This document shows positions 1-9,152 of a DNA stretch of 64,000 nt, one piece after another. The stretch covers positions 1 to 64,000 of the forward strand of contig NZ_JADIVZ010000012.1 of the NCBI RefSeq assembly GCF_015319165.1, in the 5' to 3' direction. A model generated the notes under the pieces. The model had not been told where the DNA came from, did not search any database, and was given only the letters and a program-made list of their open reading frames with translations. The DNA is from Nocardioides acrostichi. Its GTDB lineage: Bacteria; Actinomycetota; Actinomycetes; Propionibacteriales; Nocardioidaceae. Every line of letters starts with the position of its first letter. Positions within the stretch are counted from its first letter, which is position 1. The position numbers and the translations under genes were made by a program.

Positions 1-823
1 TACGCCTGGCTCAAGTCAGCTCCCGCACGCGAGGAACGTGCCCGGGCTGATGCCGAACTCGCTGGGCGGATCAGGGCCGTCCACGGCGAGGACAACACCC
101 AGGGTGCGCCACGGATCACCGCCGAGCTCAACGACGGCACCCAGCCCCAACGATCGGGTCAACCACAAGCGCGTCGCCAGGGTGATGCGCGTCGAAGGCA
201 TCCGCGGCTACGCGAAGAAGCGCCGGGTGCGGACCACCATCCCTGAACCCTCGGGGCAGAAGTACCCCGACCTGCTCAAGCGGAACTTCACCGCCGATGC
301 CCCGAACCGACGCTACGTCGGAGACATCACCTACCTGCCGTTGACCGACGGCACGAACCTCTATCTGGCCACCGTCTACCTGGCCACCGTCATCGACTGC
401 TACTCCCGGCGGCTTGCCGGGTGGGCTGTCGCGGACCACATGCGCACCGAGCTCGTCGAGGACGCGCTGAAGGCTGCCGCCGCAACCCGGGGCAGCCTCA
501 AGGGCGCGATCTTCCACAGCGACCACGGGTCGGTCTACTGCTCGAAGGCCTACGCCAAGCTCTGCATCAAGCTCGGCGTCACCCAATCCATGGGCGCCAT
601 CGGCTCCTCGGCAGACAACGCCCTGGCCGAGTCGTTCAACGCCACCATGAAGCGCGAGATCCTCCAAGACGCCGCCTGCTGGGCCGACGAGCTGGCCTGC
701 CGCCGGCAGGTCTTCAGGTGGCTCGTCCGCTACAACACCCGCCGCCGCCACACCTGGTGCGGCTACCTGTCCCCGTCCACCTACGAGGCCCGCCGCGCCG
801 CTACTCTGCCGACCGCCGCGTAA
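1..823 (+). pseudogene. IS3-family transposase (OrfB), broken and 5'-truncated
   Basis: Encodes the catalytic subunit of an IS3-type cut-and-paste transposase, but it is damaged. From the window edge to about position 140 the homologous reading is in frame 1 (YAWLKSAPAREERARADAEL). From about 150 it continues in frame 2 (NDRVNHKRVARVM, then GDITYLPL, HSDHGSVY, and NALAESFNATMKREIL). These carry the D, D and E of the DDE rve domain. The shift near 140-152 splits the protein. A 15-bp direct duplication at 362-376 and 377-391 also doubles the residues YLATV. The start of the gene lies left of the window. The right terminal repeat follows at about 834. It should be inactive unless frameshifting rescues it. 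Confidence 0.85.
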
Positions 824-833
824 TCACACCCCG

Positions 834-858
834 TGTCCAAGATCCGGGGGTAGGGCCC
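834..858 (+). repeat. Right terminal inverted repeat of the IS3 element
   Basis: Eleven bases after the transposase stop codon the sequence reads TGTCCAAGATCCGGGGGTAG, the usual form of an IS3-family end in actinobacteria, which pairs with a left end outside the window. The exact outer base cannot be fixed without the left end. Confidence 0.55.
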
Positions 859-1017
859 TTCAACGAGAAATACCCTTGCGCAATGATTACGTTTCCGCTC
901 GATGGTGAACGAGCAAGAGCCTCCGGCTCTGTTCCCTGGCGTCTCGGCCAGTCGGTCGGCGAAATGTCGCGCTCATGCATGGCATGTCCGTCGACACGAT
1001 TGAGGGCTCATCTCGAT

Positions 1018-1560
1018 TGAGGGTGTAGTGCGGGTCTGAAGCCTCCTGCTTCGAGGAGGCAACGGGCGATGTAGTTGGTGAGGTTGCGGAATCCGAGGGC
1101 GGAGCCGCGGAGGTGTTCGAGGCGGCCGTTGATGGCCTCGGTGGGCCCGTTGGAGGTGCCGGGTCGGTCGAAGTAGGCCAGTACGTCGCCGGGCTCGTTT
1201 GCGCAGGGTCCGGCCGAGCTTGGTCAGCTCCAGCAGCGGTGCGGGGACGCTGCTGGTGAGGGAGTCGATGACCTCGACCATGAGTTGGCGTCCGTGGGCC
1301 CGGTGTGGGTCGCGGTAGGCGGCGATCATCTTCTGGTAGATCGCCCAGGTCGCGTAGACCTGTGTGTGCTGGTCGGGAGCGTCTTCGGCGAAGAGTCGGG
1401 CCAGCCGGTCGGCTTGGGAGTCGGTGAGCAGATCGGTCCCGGTCAGCAGGGTGCGGCGGGCTGTGTAGAGCGGGTCACCGGCGTGGCCGCGGTGGCCGTG
1501 GGTGATGAGCTGGATCCGGCGGCGGCACTCCTCGAGCGCTTGGGCGGCCAGGTGAGGTCG
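1018..1560 (-). pseudogene. ISL3-family transposase, C-terminal part, frameshifted
   Basis: Read on the minus strand from about 1557, the frame gives HLAAQALEECRRRIQLITHG, then DRLARLFAEDAP, MIAAYRDPHRAHGRQLM and LGRTLRKRA. One indel near 1185-1200 moves the frame. The reading then continues DVLAYFDRPGTSNGPTEAIN and LRGSALGFRNLTNYIARCL, ending at a stop about 1018. These strings are characteristic of the ISL3 transposase C-terminus. The N-terminal half, including the zinc finger and the first catalytic Asp, is missing because the upstream side is joined to a group II intron. It is non-functional as it stands. Confidence 0.85.
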
Positions 1561-1614
1561 ACCCGGGGCGCGGTGCCAGCGTTTCGGCTGGTCCGTTTCC
1601 CCGGGCCGCCTCCC

Positions 1615-1648
<34 letters not shown>

Positions 1649-1669
1649 TCTACGAGGTCGTGCCGATGG

Positions 1670-2251
1670 TCATGCGGGTGCAGGCTCGGCCCACGGTGTC
1701 GCGATGTTGCCCCGGTAGCGGTAGCGGGTGACCGCCACGCCGGCGGGGTCGAACAGGACGACCCCTGCATGTTGGGGCCACCACCCCTGGACGGAGTAGC
1801 GGCGACGCAGGGCCCTCCAGCCGGTCTTGCGGTGCTTGTCGCTGAGCCAGCCGACCACCCGTGTCCACGTGTAGTGGCGCAGGTAGCCGAAGGCCCGTTT
1901 GGACACCCCGTGCTGGAAGTACCGGGTCCAGCCCCGCAGCAGGATGTTCAACTGCCGCAGCAGATCGCTGAGGGGCTGGTTCGTTCCTTGCTGGGCAATT
2001 GCCTTGACCTTTCGACGGACGGCAGCCAGCGACTTGCGGGCCGGGAAGGTGTAGACGAACGACTTCGACGTGCCCGGCTTGCGGTGCCGCTGGATGCGGA
2101 ACCCGAGGAAGTCGAAGCCTTCATCGATGTGGACAACGGAGGTCTTCTCCTGCGACAGACGCAGCCCCAGCGGGGCGAGTACGTCTGTCGTCTCCTGGCG
2201 CAACGCCTCTGCGTGCTCACGCTTGCCCGACACCACGACGACGAAGTCGTT
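1670..2251 (-). pseudogene. Group II intron reverse transcriptase/maturase, C-terminal fragment
   Basis: About 194 residues of an LtrA-type protein. It begins in the middle of the YADD box: only NDFVVVVSG remains, where an intact enzyme has YADDFVV. It continues with GFDFLGFRIQRHR, the maturase X domain (LLRGWTRYFQHGVS, YLRHYTWTRVVGWLSDKH) and a C-terminal GWWPQHAGVVLFDPAGV typical of the family. The polymerase fingers and palm upstream of the active site are gone. The minus-strand reading frame extends further upstream, but from 2252 on that sequence is IS21 end, not reverse transcriptase. There is no start codon of its own. Confidence 0.85.
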
Positions 2252-2319
2252 TGTCAACGCCGCGCGAAAACTGACCCCCTGGCGTCGTCTGAATTTTGAC
2301 CCCTCTTCGGTTGGTCCGG

Positions 2320-3117
2320 TCAGCGGTTGCTGGCCGGAGGTGTGTTGGCGAGTAGGTCGCGGTGGGTCCGGGTGCGGTAGGACTCGCCGGTCAGCGTGAG
2401 GACCTCGGCGTGGTGGACGAGGCGGTCGATCATGGCCGCGGCGACGATGTCGTCGGAGAAGATCTCTCCCCACCTGCCGAAGGGCATGTTCGAGGTGACC
2501 AGCACGGAGCCTTGCTCGTAGCGGCCGGCGATGAGCTGGAAGAACAGGTTCGCAGCGGTGGCGTCGAAGGGGATGTAGCCGACCTCGTCGATGATGAGCA
2601 GCTTGTAGCGGCGCAGCCGTTTCAACTCGTGCTCGAGGCGTCCCTGGTCGTGGGCTGCCTGGAGCCGGGTCAGCCAGCCCACCGCGGTGTCGAACAGCAC
2701 GGGGTGGCCGGCGTGGGCGGCCTTGACGCCGAGCGCGACCGCGAGGTGGGTCTTGCCGACACCGGGCGGTCCGAGGAGCACGACGTTCTCGGCCTTGGCG
2801 ACGAAGGTGGTGGTGGCCAGGTGCGCGAGCACGTCACGACGCAGTGCGGGCTGGTGGTCGAGGTTGAAGTCCTCCAGAGTCTTCACAGCGGGGAAGTGCG
2901 CGGCACCCATCCGGATCGCAGCGCCGGAGGCTTCCCGGTCGGCGACCTGGCGAGCCAGCACAGCGGCGAGGTACTCCTCATGGGACCAGTTGCTCTCACG
3001 GGCCGTGGTGGCGAGGTCGTCGAAGACCCGCCCGATCGTCGGGGTCTTCAGCACCCGCGTCAGGTAGGCGATCTGCGAACCGACATCACCGCTTGTCGGG
3101 CTACCGGTGGCGGTCAT
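2320..3117 (-). CDS. istB: IS21 helper ATPase IstB
   Basis: A 265-residue AAA+ ATPase that assists the IstA transposase by assembling on target DNA. Walker A is GPPGVGKT at about residues 116-123, Walker B is LLIIDEVGY at about 173, and the family motif TSNMPFGRWGEIF lies near 210. The length and the order after istA are standard. The start ATG overlaps the istA stop in an ATGA, so translation is probably coupled. Confidence 0.95.
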   Translation of the reverse strand: MTATGSPTSGDVGSQIAYLTRVLKTPTIGRVFDDLATTARESNWSHEEYLAAVLARQVADREASGAAIRMGAAHFPAVKTLEDFNLDHQPALRRDVLAHLATTTFVAKAENVVLLGPPGVGKTHLAVALGVKAAHAGHPVLFDTAVGWLTRLQAAHDQGRLEHELKRLRRYKLLIIDEVGYIPFDATAANLFFQLIAGRYEQGSVLVTSNMPFGRWGEIFSDDIVAAAMIDRLVHHAEVLTLTGESYRTRTHRDLLANTPPASNR

Positions 3118-4499
3118 CGCACGACCTCCAGCCCGTCGCCCAGCCCGTCGCCCAGCCCGTCGCCCAGCCCGTCGCCCAGCCCGTCGCCCAGCCCGTCGCC
3201 CAGCCCGTCGCCCAGCCCGTCGCCCAGCTGGAAGTCGGTGGCGTTGATACCGAACAGGGCGTCGTAGTCGGGCAGCGCACGCAGCTGGACGGGATGCCCG
3301 TCGTCGTGGCGACGAGCCCCGCGTGTCGCGGCGGCGCGTGCGGCCTGGTCGTGCTTGTAGGCGGTCCGCAGTCGTGCAGCGGTCGCCACGTGGGCCGGGT
3401 CGGTGACGGTCTGCCGGCGTGCCCAGCAGCGCCGATGATGGGCCACGACCCGTCCTTCGCAGCGGACGGTGACGTGGTCGAGGTCAGCGACCACGTCGAC
3501 GAGTCGCCCGATCACGGCGGGATCGACGGAGTAGTCGACCGCATCCAGCCGCACGTAGTACTCCCGGCCGAGCCGAACCCGGTGGTGCCAGCCGACCCGT
3601 GGCGCGACCGGCGGGAGCACAGTCATCGCTGCCAGGTCGATGTCCAGGTGGTCGACCGGCCGACCACCCGCACCGGAGCCCGTCGCCGGCGCCAGCGAAC
3701 GGACCTTGCGCTGGTTCGCGCGCGGGAGCCACTCGGCGAGCTGGGTGTTGAAGTCCTCGGGGCTGGTGAACGACCGGCCCGGCAGGAATGAGGACTCGAG
3801 GTAGCCGTTGTGGCGCTCGACCATGCCCTTGAACTCCGGGTCACGCGGTGGGGCAAGGATGATCCGGGTGGCCAGGGTGCCCGCGAACGCCCCCGCCGAC
3901 CCGGTCACAATGCCGCCCCCGCCGATCGCGGACTCCCGGTCCCACCACAGTCGCTTCGTGACCGCGCCCAGCTCGGTGATCAGCGCCCACATCCCCGCCA
4001 GCAGGTCGCCGGCGGTACGGGTCGGGATCATTCGAGCGCTGATGTGCCGGGAGTACGCGAGCGTCATCACCAGCACCGGCAGCATCGCCATCTGCCCGCC
4101 GCCGACCGGGATTCGTGGCTCGGGGAACCACAGGTCGCACTGCGTCGTATCGCCCGGCTTGTGGACGATCCGGTCGACCGGGTCGATCCCGCGGTACTCC
4201 GGACGGATCAGGCGAACCCGGTCCTTGAGGACCGTGATCGAGCGAGTCCACCCGATCCGCTCAGCGATCACCGTGGCCGGCATCGTCGGATACTCGGCCA
4301 GCAGCACCCGGATCTGCGGCTCGACCGCGTCCACAATCGACCCAGCTGCCGGCCGCCGATACCGCGGCGGATCGTCCGAGGCCAGCGCCGCACGAACCGT
4401 GTTCCGCGCGACACCAAGCCGCCGCGCGATCTCCTTGATCGGCACCTGCTCAGCCCGATGCAGCCGACGAATCTCTGCCCAGTCTTCCATCTTGATCAC
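3114..4499 (-). CDS. istA: IS21 transposase IstA with expanded GDGL tail
   Basis: The 461-residue DDE transposase of the IS21 element. An N-terminal helix-turn-helix spans about residues 8-40 (IKEIARRLGVARNTVRAAL). The rve catalytic core shows Asp about 122 (TQCDLWFPEP), Asp about 187 (WWDRESAIGG) and Glu about 228 (FKGMVERHNGYLE). A C-terminal beta-barrel region follows. The last residues before EVVR are eight copies of Gly-Asp-Gly-Leu, encoded by a 12-bp tandem repeat. This tail is not a usual family feature, and the catalytic core is complete. The stop codon overlaps the istB start. Confidence 0.95.
   Translation of the reverse strand: MIKMEDWAEIRRLHRAEQVPIKEIARRLGVARNTVRAALASDDPPRYRRPAAGSIVDAVEPQIRVLLAEYPTMPATVIAERIGWTRSITVLKDRVRLIRPEYRGIDPVDRIVHKPGDTTQCDLWFPEPRIPVGGGQMAMLPVLVMTLAYSRHISARMIPTRTAGDLLAGMWALITELGAVTKRLWWDRESAIGGGGIVTGSAGAFAGTLATRIILAPPRDPEFKGMVERHNGYLESSFLPGRSFTSPEDFNTQLAEWLPRANQRKVRSLAPATGSGAGGRPVDHLDIDLAAMTVLPPVAPRVGWHHRVRLGREYYVRLDAVDYSVDPAVIGRLVDVVADLDHVTVRCEGRVVAHHRRCWARRQTVTDPAHVATAARLRTAYKHDQAARAAATRGARRHDDGHPVQLRALPDYDALFGINATDFQLGDGLGDGLGDGLGDGLGDGLGDGLGDGLGDGLEVVR
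3128..3228 (-). repeat. 12-bp tandem repeat, eight units, inside the istA 3' end
   Basis: On the plus strand the unit CCAGCCCGTCGC is repeated about eight times without interruption. Each unit adds Gly-Asp-Gly-Leu to IstA, so gain or loss of units keeps the frame. The perfect identity of the units points to recent slippage expansion. Confidence 0.9.
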
Positions 4500-4721
4500 C
4501 CTCCTCAGGGTCGAGGAAGGGGGTCAGATTTCAGGTGACGCATGGGGGTCAGTATTCACGTGTCGGCGACAGGAGTTCTGTCGTTTTCGCAGGCCCGAGC
4601 GCTCGCCAGGGCCCATAGGCAACGACCCCTACGTCGTCATGACCGGCGACAGCGACTGCACGTCGAGCGCAGTGAGCGTCCGCGAGGCCCGGTGAGATGA
4701 CAGGCAACCCCGACTCACGGC

Positions 4722-6002
4722 TCAGTTGCGGAGTCTGAATCTGAGGGTGGATCGGGTGCCGGGTGGTCCGGTGCGGTGGATCTCGTAGGCCCATCGGGGG
4801 TCGTGGACCATCCGGTGGTGCCGCCAGCACAACAACCGGCCCTCGGCGAGGTCGGTGGGCCCTCCTTGTGACCAAGGATGGTCGTGGTGCGCCTGACACC
4901 GGTGCGCAGGCGTCTCGCACCCCTCGGCGGTGCAGTGCCGGTCCCTCACCGCGAGGACGAGGCGTTGGCCCTTGGAGTACAGCCGCTGCCCACGACCCAG
5001 GTCCAGCGGCACCCCGTCACCATCCAGGACCACCGGGACCAGATTCGCTCCACACGCCAACCTGCGCGCGGTGGCCGCGGAGAGTCGGTCGCCGGTGTCG
5101 AGGACCGCCTCACCCAGCCCACCCAGCAACGCATCGAGGGTCATCGTCACCACGACCGTGGCACCGAGGCCGCCGGTGGTGGGCAGATCCCGCTCGGTGA
5201 GCGTTTCGAGGAGCTCGCAGAACGCTTCACCGTTCTGCTGCGGCGTGGTCAGATCCTTCTTCGGTTCATGGCCCTCGCTGTTCCAGTGGCCGGGTGCGAG
5301 GATCGCATCCAACGCCTTGCGCAGCATCGCACCGTGCAGGGCGGGTAGCTGGAAGCGTCCGAACACGGTCCCGTGGCCGTCGTCGCTCATCGTCAACCGA
5401 GCCCGTTGGGCAGCTTGTTCTTCCTCGGCCTCGAGCCTCTTCGCGGCCTCGAGTTCGCCGCGTTCGGGGTCGACGACCTCCAACAGGTGCCGACCCATCA
5501 CCCGCAGATCCCTGGCATCGTGCAGCGCTGCCTGCTCGACCAGGAACCGTTCGGCCTTCTCCACCACATCGGCATCGAGGTCGTCGGGCAAGTCGTCGAG
5601 GGCGCCCGCGATCACGGGTGCCTGCTCCCGGTTCACAGACCCGTCGGCGAACGCGGCCCGGAGTACCTCGTAGCGTTCGAGGGCGTGGGCCAGCCACACC
5701 CGTCGCCGCGCCTCGGCACGGGTCAACCGGGCGGTGCCGGCGAGCCAGGCCGAGGTCTGAACGGCGCCGGTGGTGTCCGCCACGACGACCTCGCCCGCGT
5801 GCGCCAGCACCCGGTGCTCGAGCTCGACCAGGCGTGACTCCAACGCCGTCAACACACTCAACGCCCCCGCCGTGGCGGCCTGGTCCAGCCCGAGCAGCGA
5901 CAAGCCCTCGGCGTCGTCCAGGGCAGCGTCGAGTTGCTCGACGACCCGCCCCAGCGGGTGCCACATGCCCGCGATTAGGGGCTCGGCCACCAGTGAACTC
6001 AT
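4722..6002 (-). CDS. DUF222/HNH endonuclease-domain protein (13E12-like)
   Basis: A 426-residue member of the actinobacterial DUF222-HNH family, often multicopy and of unknown biological role. The N-terminal two thirds are helical DUF222 (LTRAEARRRVWLAHALERYE; FADGSVNREQAPVIA at about 110-130). The C-terminal HNH nuclease module (about 355-405) shows CTAEGC, HRCQAHHDHPWSQGG and LLCWRHHRMVH, with the paired Cys and the His-Asn/His metal cluster in place. Start ATG at 6002 fits the conserved N-terminus. It stands alone between the insertion-sequence block and a metabolic region; such genes are frequent beside mobile DNA. The target is unknown. Confidence 0.85.
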   Translation of the reverse strand: MSSLVAEPLIAGMWHPLGRVVEQLDAALDDAEGLSLLGLDQAATAGALSVLTALESRLVELEHRVLAHAGEVVVADTTGAVQTSAWLAGTARLTRAEARRRVWLAHALERYEVLRAAFADGSVNREQAPVIAGALDDLPDDLDADVVEKAERFLVEQAALHDARDLRVMGRHLLEVVDPERGELEAAKRLEAEEEQAAQRARLTMSDDGHGTVFGRFQLPALHGAMLRKALDAILAPGHWNSEGHEPKKDLTTPQQNGEAFCELLETLTERDLPTTGGLGATVVVTMTLDALLGGLGEAVLDTGDRLSAATARRLACGANLVPVVLDGDGVPLDLGRGQRLYSKGQRLVLAVRDRHCTAEGCETPAHRCQAHHDHPWSQGGPTDLAEGRLLCWRHHRMVHDPRWAYEIHRTGPPGTRSTLRFRLRN

Positions 6003-6110
6003 GTGGTCTAGTCAAGCCGCGACCACCGACAATCAGCCCTCGAAAACCGCCCATCCGGCGGCCTCGCCGAAGACCGTGACCCAACCGTGACCTCGCTCCA
6101 CGCCGGCGCC

Positions 6111-6172
6111 GAAACTCGTGGCAGGTCAGGTGAAAACTGGTGACGGGTCATCCGGAAACTCGTGGCAGGTCA
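6111..6172 (+). repeat. Three tandem iterons of about 18 bp
   Basis: GAAACTCGTGGCAGGTCA occurs exactly at 6111-6128 and 6155-6172, with a diverged copy (GAAAACTGGTGACGGGTCA) between them at 6132-6150. Spacing is 21-23 bp. Multiple subterminal repeats of this kind are found at IS21-like ends, so this may be a solo insertion-sequence end. A protein-binding iteron is the alternative. No transposase is attached. Confidence 0.6.
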
Positions 6173-6256
6173 GCGCGGGATACTTGCCGCTGCCTCACCG
6201 GCCGCCGCAGCCGCGATCTTGCTGGGCACGACCGGGTTGCACGGAAAGGCGTAGTG

Positions 6257-6667
6257 GTGGGAGTGGTGGAACCCGGAGTGACACCGCCCGCGGACGTTGC
6301 GGGGCGTTGGTTCTGCTTGCGGGTGGAATGGGAGGAATGGTCCTCGCTGCGCAAGATCCGCGGCCTCGTGTCCGCAGCCGTGGTCTTCTTCGCCCTGCCG
6401 GTCGTGTCTCTCGACGTCGAACCGCGTCGCCACTGCGAGGTGTTCATCGTCAGGCGCGACACCGGCGAGACGGTGACCAGGTTCGACCATCCGTATCTCG
6501 GTGAGGCGAATGCCCAGGTGCACAGCCTCCTGGGCCGGCTCGAATCCCAGCACGTCTTCGACTTCTGCAGGGGTGTGGACCTGGACGTGGCGCTCGTCTC
6601 GGGTGCGGGTCTCGACATCCCCGCTTCGGGATTGGTGGAGTCGGTACCGATCAAGCGAGCAAGGTGA
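6257..6667 (+). CDS. Hypothetical protein with one membrane segment
   Basis: A 136-residue product I do not recognise. The start is taken at GTG 6257 (6254 is also possible) because GAAAGG lies 7 bases upstream. The first third contains a likely transmembrane helix (GLVSAAVVFFALPVVSL), followed by a soluble domain with strand-like segments (CEVFIVRRDTGETVTRFDHP; AQVHSLLGRLESQHVFDF). That domain could bind a partner or ligand, but nothing names it. The gene lies just after an insertion-sequence-like repeat and converges with the GH3 gene. It could also be over-called. The long reading of the opposite strand through here has no recognisable protein. Confidence 0.5.
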   Translation: MGVVEPGVTPPADVAGRWFCLRVEWEEWSSLRKIRGLVSAAVVFFALPVVSLDVEPRRHCEVFIVRRDTGETVTRFDHPYLGEANAQVHSLLGRLESQHVFDFCRGVDLDVALVSGAGLDIPASGLVESVPIKRAR

Positions 6668-6770
6668 CCGCCGATGTGGGCGAGGTCTGCCGCCGATCCG
6701 TCGGCCGAGACGGTGGATACGTCGCCGGTTCGACCAGCCCCCGCGATCGGCGTCGGGTGGCCCTACTCCC

Positions 6771-9086
6771 TCACCCCCGAGGGCCGCACCAGGAGTCGGG
6801 CTCGCCGCCGACGCCGGAGAACTGCAGCGAGCGTGAGCGGATCGGTTGATCGGCCGAGCGGGCGAGGACGACGCGGTAACGCCCGCCCGCCCGGACCCAC
6901 CGACCGCGCTGCTCGCTGTAGTAGCGGAACGAGCGCGGGCCCAGGTGCAGGCGCAGGGTGCGGGACTCGCCGGGGGCGAGTCGGGTGCGTCGGAACTGCG
7001 CGAGGGCCTGCGGGGGTTCGCCGGAACTGCGTGGCTGGCGCACGTAGAGCTGGGTGACCTCGGAGCCCGCGACCCGCCCCGTGTTCGTGAGGGTGACGGT
7101 GGCGATGGCCCCCTGACCGTCGCGGCGCACCCGGAAGTCGCGGTAGCCGAAGCGTGTGTACGAGCGGCCGTAGCCGAAGGCGAAGAGCGGGGCGATGCCC
7201 GTGGCGTCGTACCAGCGGTAGCCGATGCGCGTGCCCTCGCAGTACCGGGCCGTGAGCTGGCCGTCGACGACCGTGCCGGGGAACTGGGCGCGCGTGCGCA
7301 GCGGGCCGTCGGCGAGACGGCGCGGGAAGGTGATCGGCAGGCGCCCGGACGGGTTGACGTCGCCGTAGAGGAGCGCCGCGGTCGCGCCCCCCACCTGGCG
7401 GCCGGCGTGCCACATCTCCAGCACGCCGGAGACATCGGAGAGCCACGGCATGACGACCGGGCCCGTCGTCTGGAGCACCACGACCGTGTGCGGATTGGCC
7501 GCCGCCACCGCCGCGACGAGGCCGTCGCTGTCGAAGGGCTGGTAGGTGCAGGGTGGGCCGCCGGTGGCGCCGGCCGTGATGGTGTCGCAGGTGCCCACGT
7601 TGAGGCCGAGGTCGTTGAGATCGGCCTGCTCGGCACTGACCTGCCCGACGAACACGAGGGCCACGTCGGCGGCGGCCGCGGTGGCGGCTGCGGTCGTGGC
7701 ATTCGACCCGTCGTCGTAGGTGACGACGTCGCCGGCGCGGGCCGCCCGCGCCGTGATCGCCTGGAGCGGGTCGACCACGTCGGCAGCGCTGCCGACGATC
7801 GGCACCCGGCCGCTCCCGTACCCGTGGTAGGTGGTCGCCGCGCCGATGGGTCCGGCGTCGGGCCCGATGACGGCGATCCGCTGGCCACCGCCCGTGAGCG
7901 GCAGCACCCGGCCGCGGTTCTTCAGCAGCACCGCGCCGTCCTCGGCCATGCTCTGGGCGAGCGCGAGGTGGGCGGGGGTGCGGCTGTCGTTCGCGGCCGC
8001 GGCGCCCGCGCTGATCGGGGGGTGCTCGAAGAGCCCGAGCCGGAACATCTCGCGGGAGATGTGGCGCACCATCGCATCGACGTCGCGCTCGGGCACCTGC
8101 CCCGCCCGGACGGCGTCCGCGAGCGCCGCCCCGAAGTACGCCGGCTGGTAGGGGGTGGTGCCGGGCATCTCCTGGTCGAGCCCCGCGCGCACCGACGGCA
8201 CGGTCGAGTGCGTGGCGAACCAGTCCGACATCACCCAGCCGCGGAACCCCAGCTCGCGGCGCAGGAGGTCGGTGAGCAAGGCCTTGTTCTCGCAGGCGTG
8301 CCGGCCGTGTACGAGGTTGTAGGAGCACATGACCGACGCGACCCTCGCGCGCTTCACGGCCGTCTCGAACGGCGGCAGGTAGACCTCGTGCAGCGTGCGG
8401 GAGTCGGCGTCCTCGGAGACGGTGTTGCGGTCGGTCTCCTGGCTGTTGAGCACGAAGTGCTTGATCGTGGCGGCGACCGGGTTCTCCTGGATGCCCTCGA
8501 TGGTGCGCGCCGCGATCTGGGCGGTCAGGTAGGGATCCTCGCCGAGGTACTCGAAGGTGCGACCGGCCAGCGGGTTGCGCGCGACGTTGACCCCCGGGGC
8601 GAGCACGACGTTGACCCCCTTGGCCGTCGCCTCCTCACCGAGCGCACGGCCGAACGCGCGTGCCCCGCGCCGGTCGAACGAGGCCGCCTGGCTCTGTGCC
8701 TGCGGGTAGGCGGTGGTGGCGGTGAAGAAGTCGCCGATGCCCGCGCCGTTGTCGGCCATCACGAGCGGCGGCAGGCACAGTCCGGCGTCGGGGTCGGTCG
8801 CCCCGGCCGCGGGCGGGTTCACGTCGCCGCCACCGAGCGGACCGTGCTGGCCGGTCACGAGCGCCACCTTCTGCTCCAGCATCATCGCGTCGACGAGCAT
8901 CGATGCGCGGCGTCCGGGGGCGAGGCCGGCGTCCATCCAGGGGCACGATGGGTCCGCGGCCACGGACGGCGAGACCTGCGCCGGCAACACCACCGACAAC
9001 ATCCCGAAGCCGATGAGCACGCCGGCCATCCGCCGCGCCGCGCAACGATGCGCAGACGGTGCCGCCGCCCGGGCGTCATGAGCCAT
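6771..9086 (-). CDS. Secreted GH3 beta-glucosidase
   Basis: A 771-residue glycoside hydrolase family 3 enzyme that cleaves terminal beta-glucosides or related oligosaccharides outside the cell. A signal peptide covers about residues 1-44 (RMAGVLIGFGMLSVVLPAQV, cut near SVAA). The GH3 N-terminal TIM barrel (about 60-370) includes KHFVLNSQE and the nucleophile Asp288 in GWVMSDWFATH. The alpha/beta sandwich follows (about 380-600, RVLPLTGGGQRIAVIGPDAG), then a C-terminal fibronectin-III-like domain (about 640-750, VTLTNTGRVAGSEVTQLYVR). A GGAGG five bases before ATG 9086 supports the start. The protease gene lies upstream on the same strand 66 bp away, so co-transcription is possible. Exact sugar specificity cannot be read. 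Confidence 0.93.
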   Translation of the reverse strand: MAHDARAAAPSAHRCAARRMAGVLIGFGMLSVVLPAQVSPSVAADPSCPWMDAGLAPGRRASMLVDAMMLEQKVALVTGQHGPLGGGDVNPPAAGATDPDAGLCLPPLVMADNGAGIGDFFTATTAYPQAQSQAASFDRRGARAFGRALGEEATAKGVNVVLAPGVNVARNPLAGRTFEYLGEDPYLTAQIAARTIEGIQENPVAATIKHFVLNSQETDRNTVSEDADSRTLHEVYLPPFETAVKRARVASVMCSYNLVHGRHACENKALLTDLLRRELGFRGWVMSDWFATHSTVPSVRAGLDQEMPGTTPYQPAYFGAALADAVRAGQVPERDVDAMVRHISREMFRLGLFEHPPISAGAAAANDSRTPAHLALAQSMAEDGAVLLKNRGRVLPLTGGGQRIAVIGPDAGPIGAATTYHGYGSGRVPIVGSAADVVDPLQAITARAARAGDVVTYDDGSNATTAAATAAAADVALVFVGQVSAEQADLNDLGLNVGTCDTITAGATGGPPCTYQPFDSDGLVAAVAAANPHTVVVLQTTGPVVMPWLSDVSGVLEMWHAGRQVGGATAALLYGDVNPSGRLPITFPRRLADGPLRTRAQFPGTVVDGQLTARYCEGTRIGYRWYDATGIAPLFAFGYGRSYTRFGYRDFRVRRDGQGAIATVTLTNTGRVAGSEVTQLYVRQPRSSGEPPQALAQFRRTRLAPGESRTLRLHLGPRSFRYYSEQRGRWVRAGGRYRVVLARSADQPIRSRSLQFSGVGGEPDSWCGPRG

Positions 9087-9152
9087 CGGAGCCTCCGTAC
9101 CGGTCCGGGGATCAGGCCCCGGTGGCTGCGAAGAATAGGCCGACAGCCCGGT

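Larger units (their letters stand above)
2252..4571 (-). mobile_element. IS21-family insertion sequence (istA-istB), apparently intact
   Basis: A 2,320-bp element bounded by related ends. The left end starts TGTCAACGCCGCGCGAAAAC and the right end, read inward on the minus strand, starts TGTCGCCGACACGTGAATAC. Both continue with two copies of a (T)CTGACCCC-type subterminal repeat, as IS21 members do. Inside are istA and istB, overlapping by ATGA. No matching target duplication is visible (left flank ends AAGTCGTT, right flank begins GGAGTTCT), and the sequence right of the element does not continue the interrupted reverse transcriptase. I infer a deletion or recombination after insertion. Confidence 0.85.

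Noticed and set aside
2362..3267. Plus-strand frame ending in a long Pro-Ser run
   Set aside because: It is the antisense of istB and the 12-bp istA repeat; the minus-strand frames carry clear transposition motifs.
6530..6560. tRNA-like T-loop string GGCTCGAATCCC
   Set aside because: No acceptor, D or anticodon arms can be folded around it.
6170..7888. Long minus-strand frame overlapping the GH3 gene
   Set aside because: Ser/Pro/Arg-rich shadow frame; GH3 motifs are in another frame.
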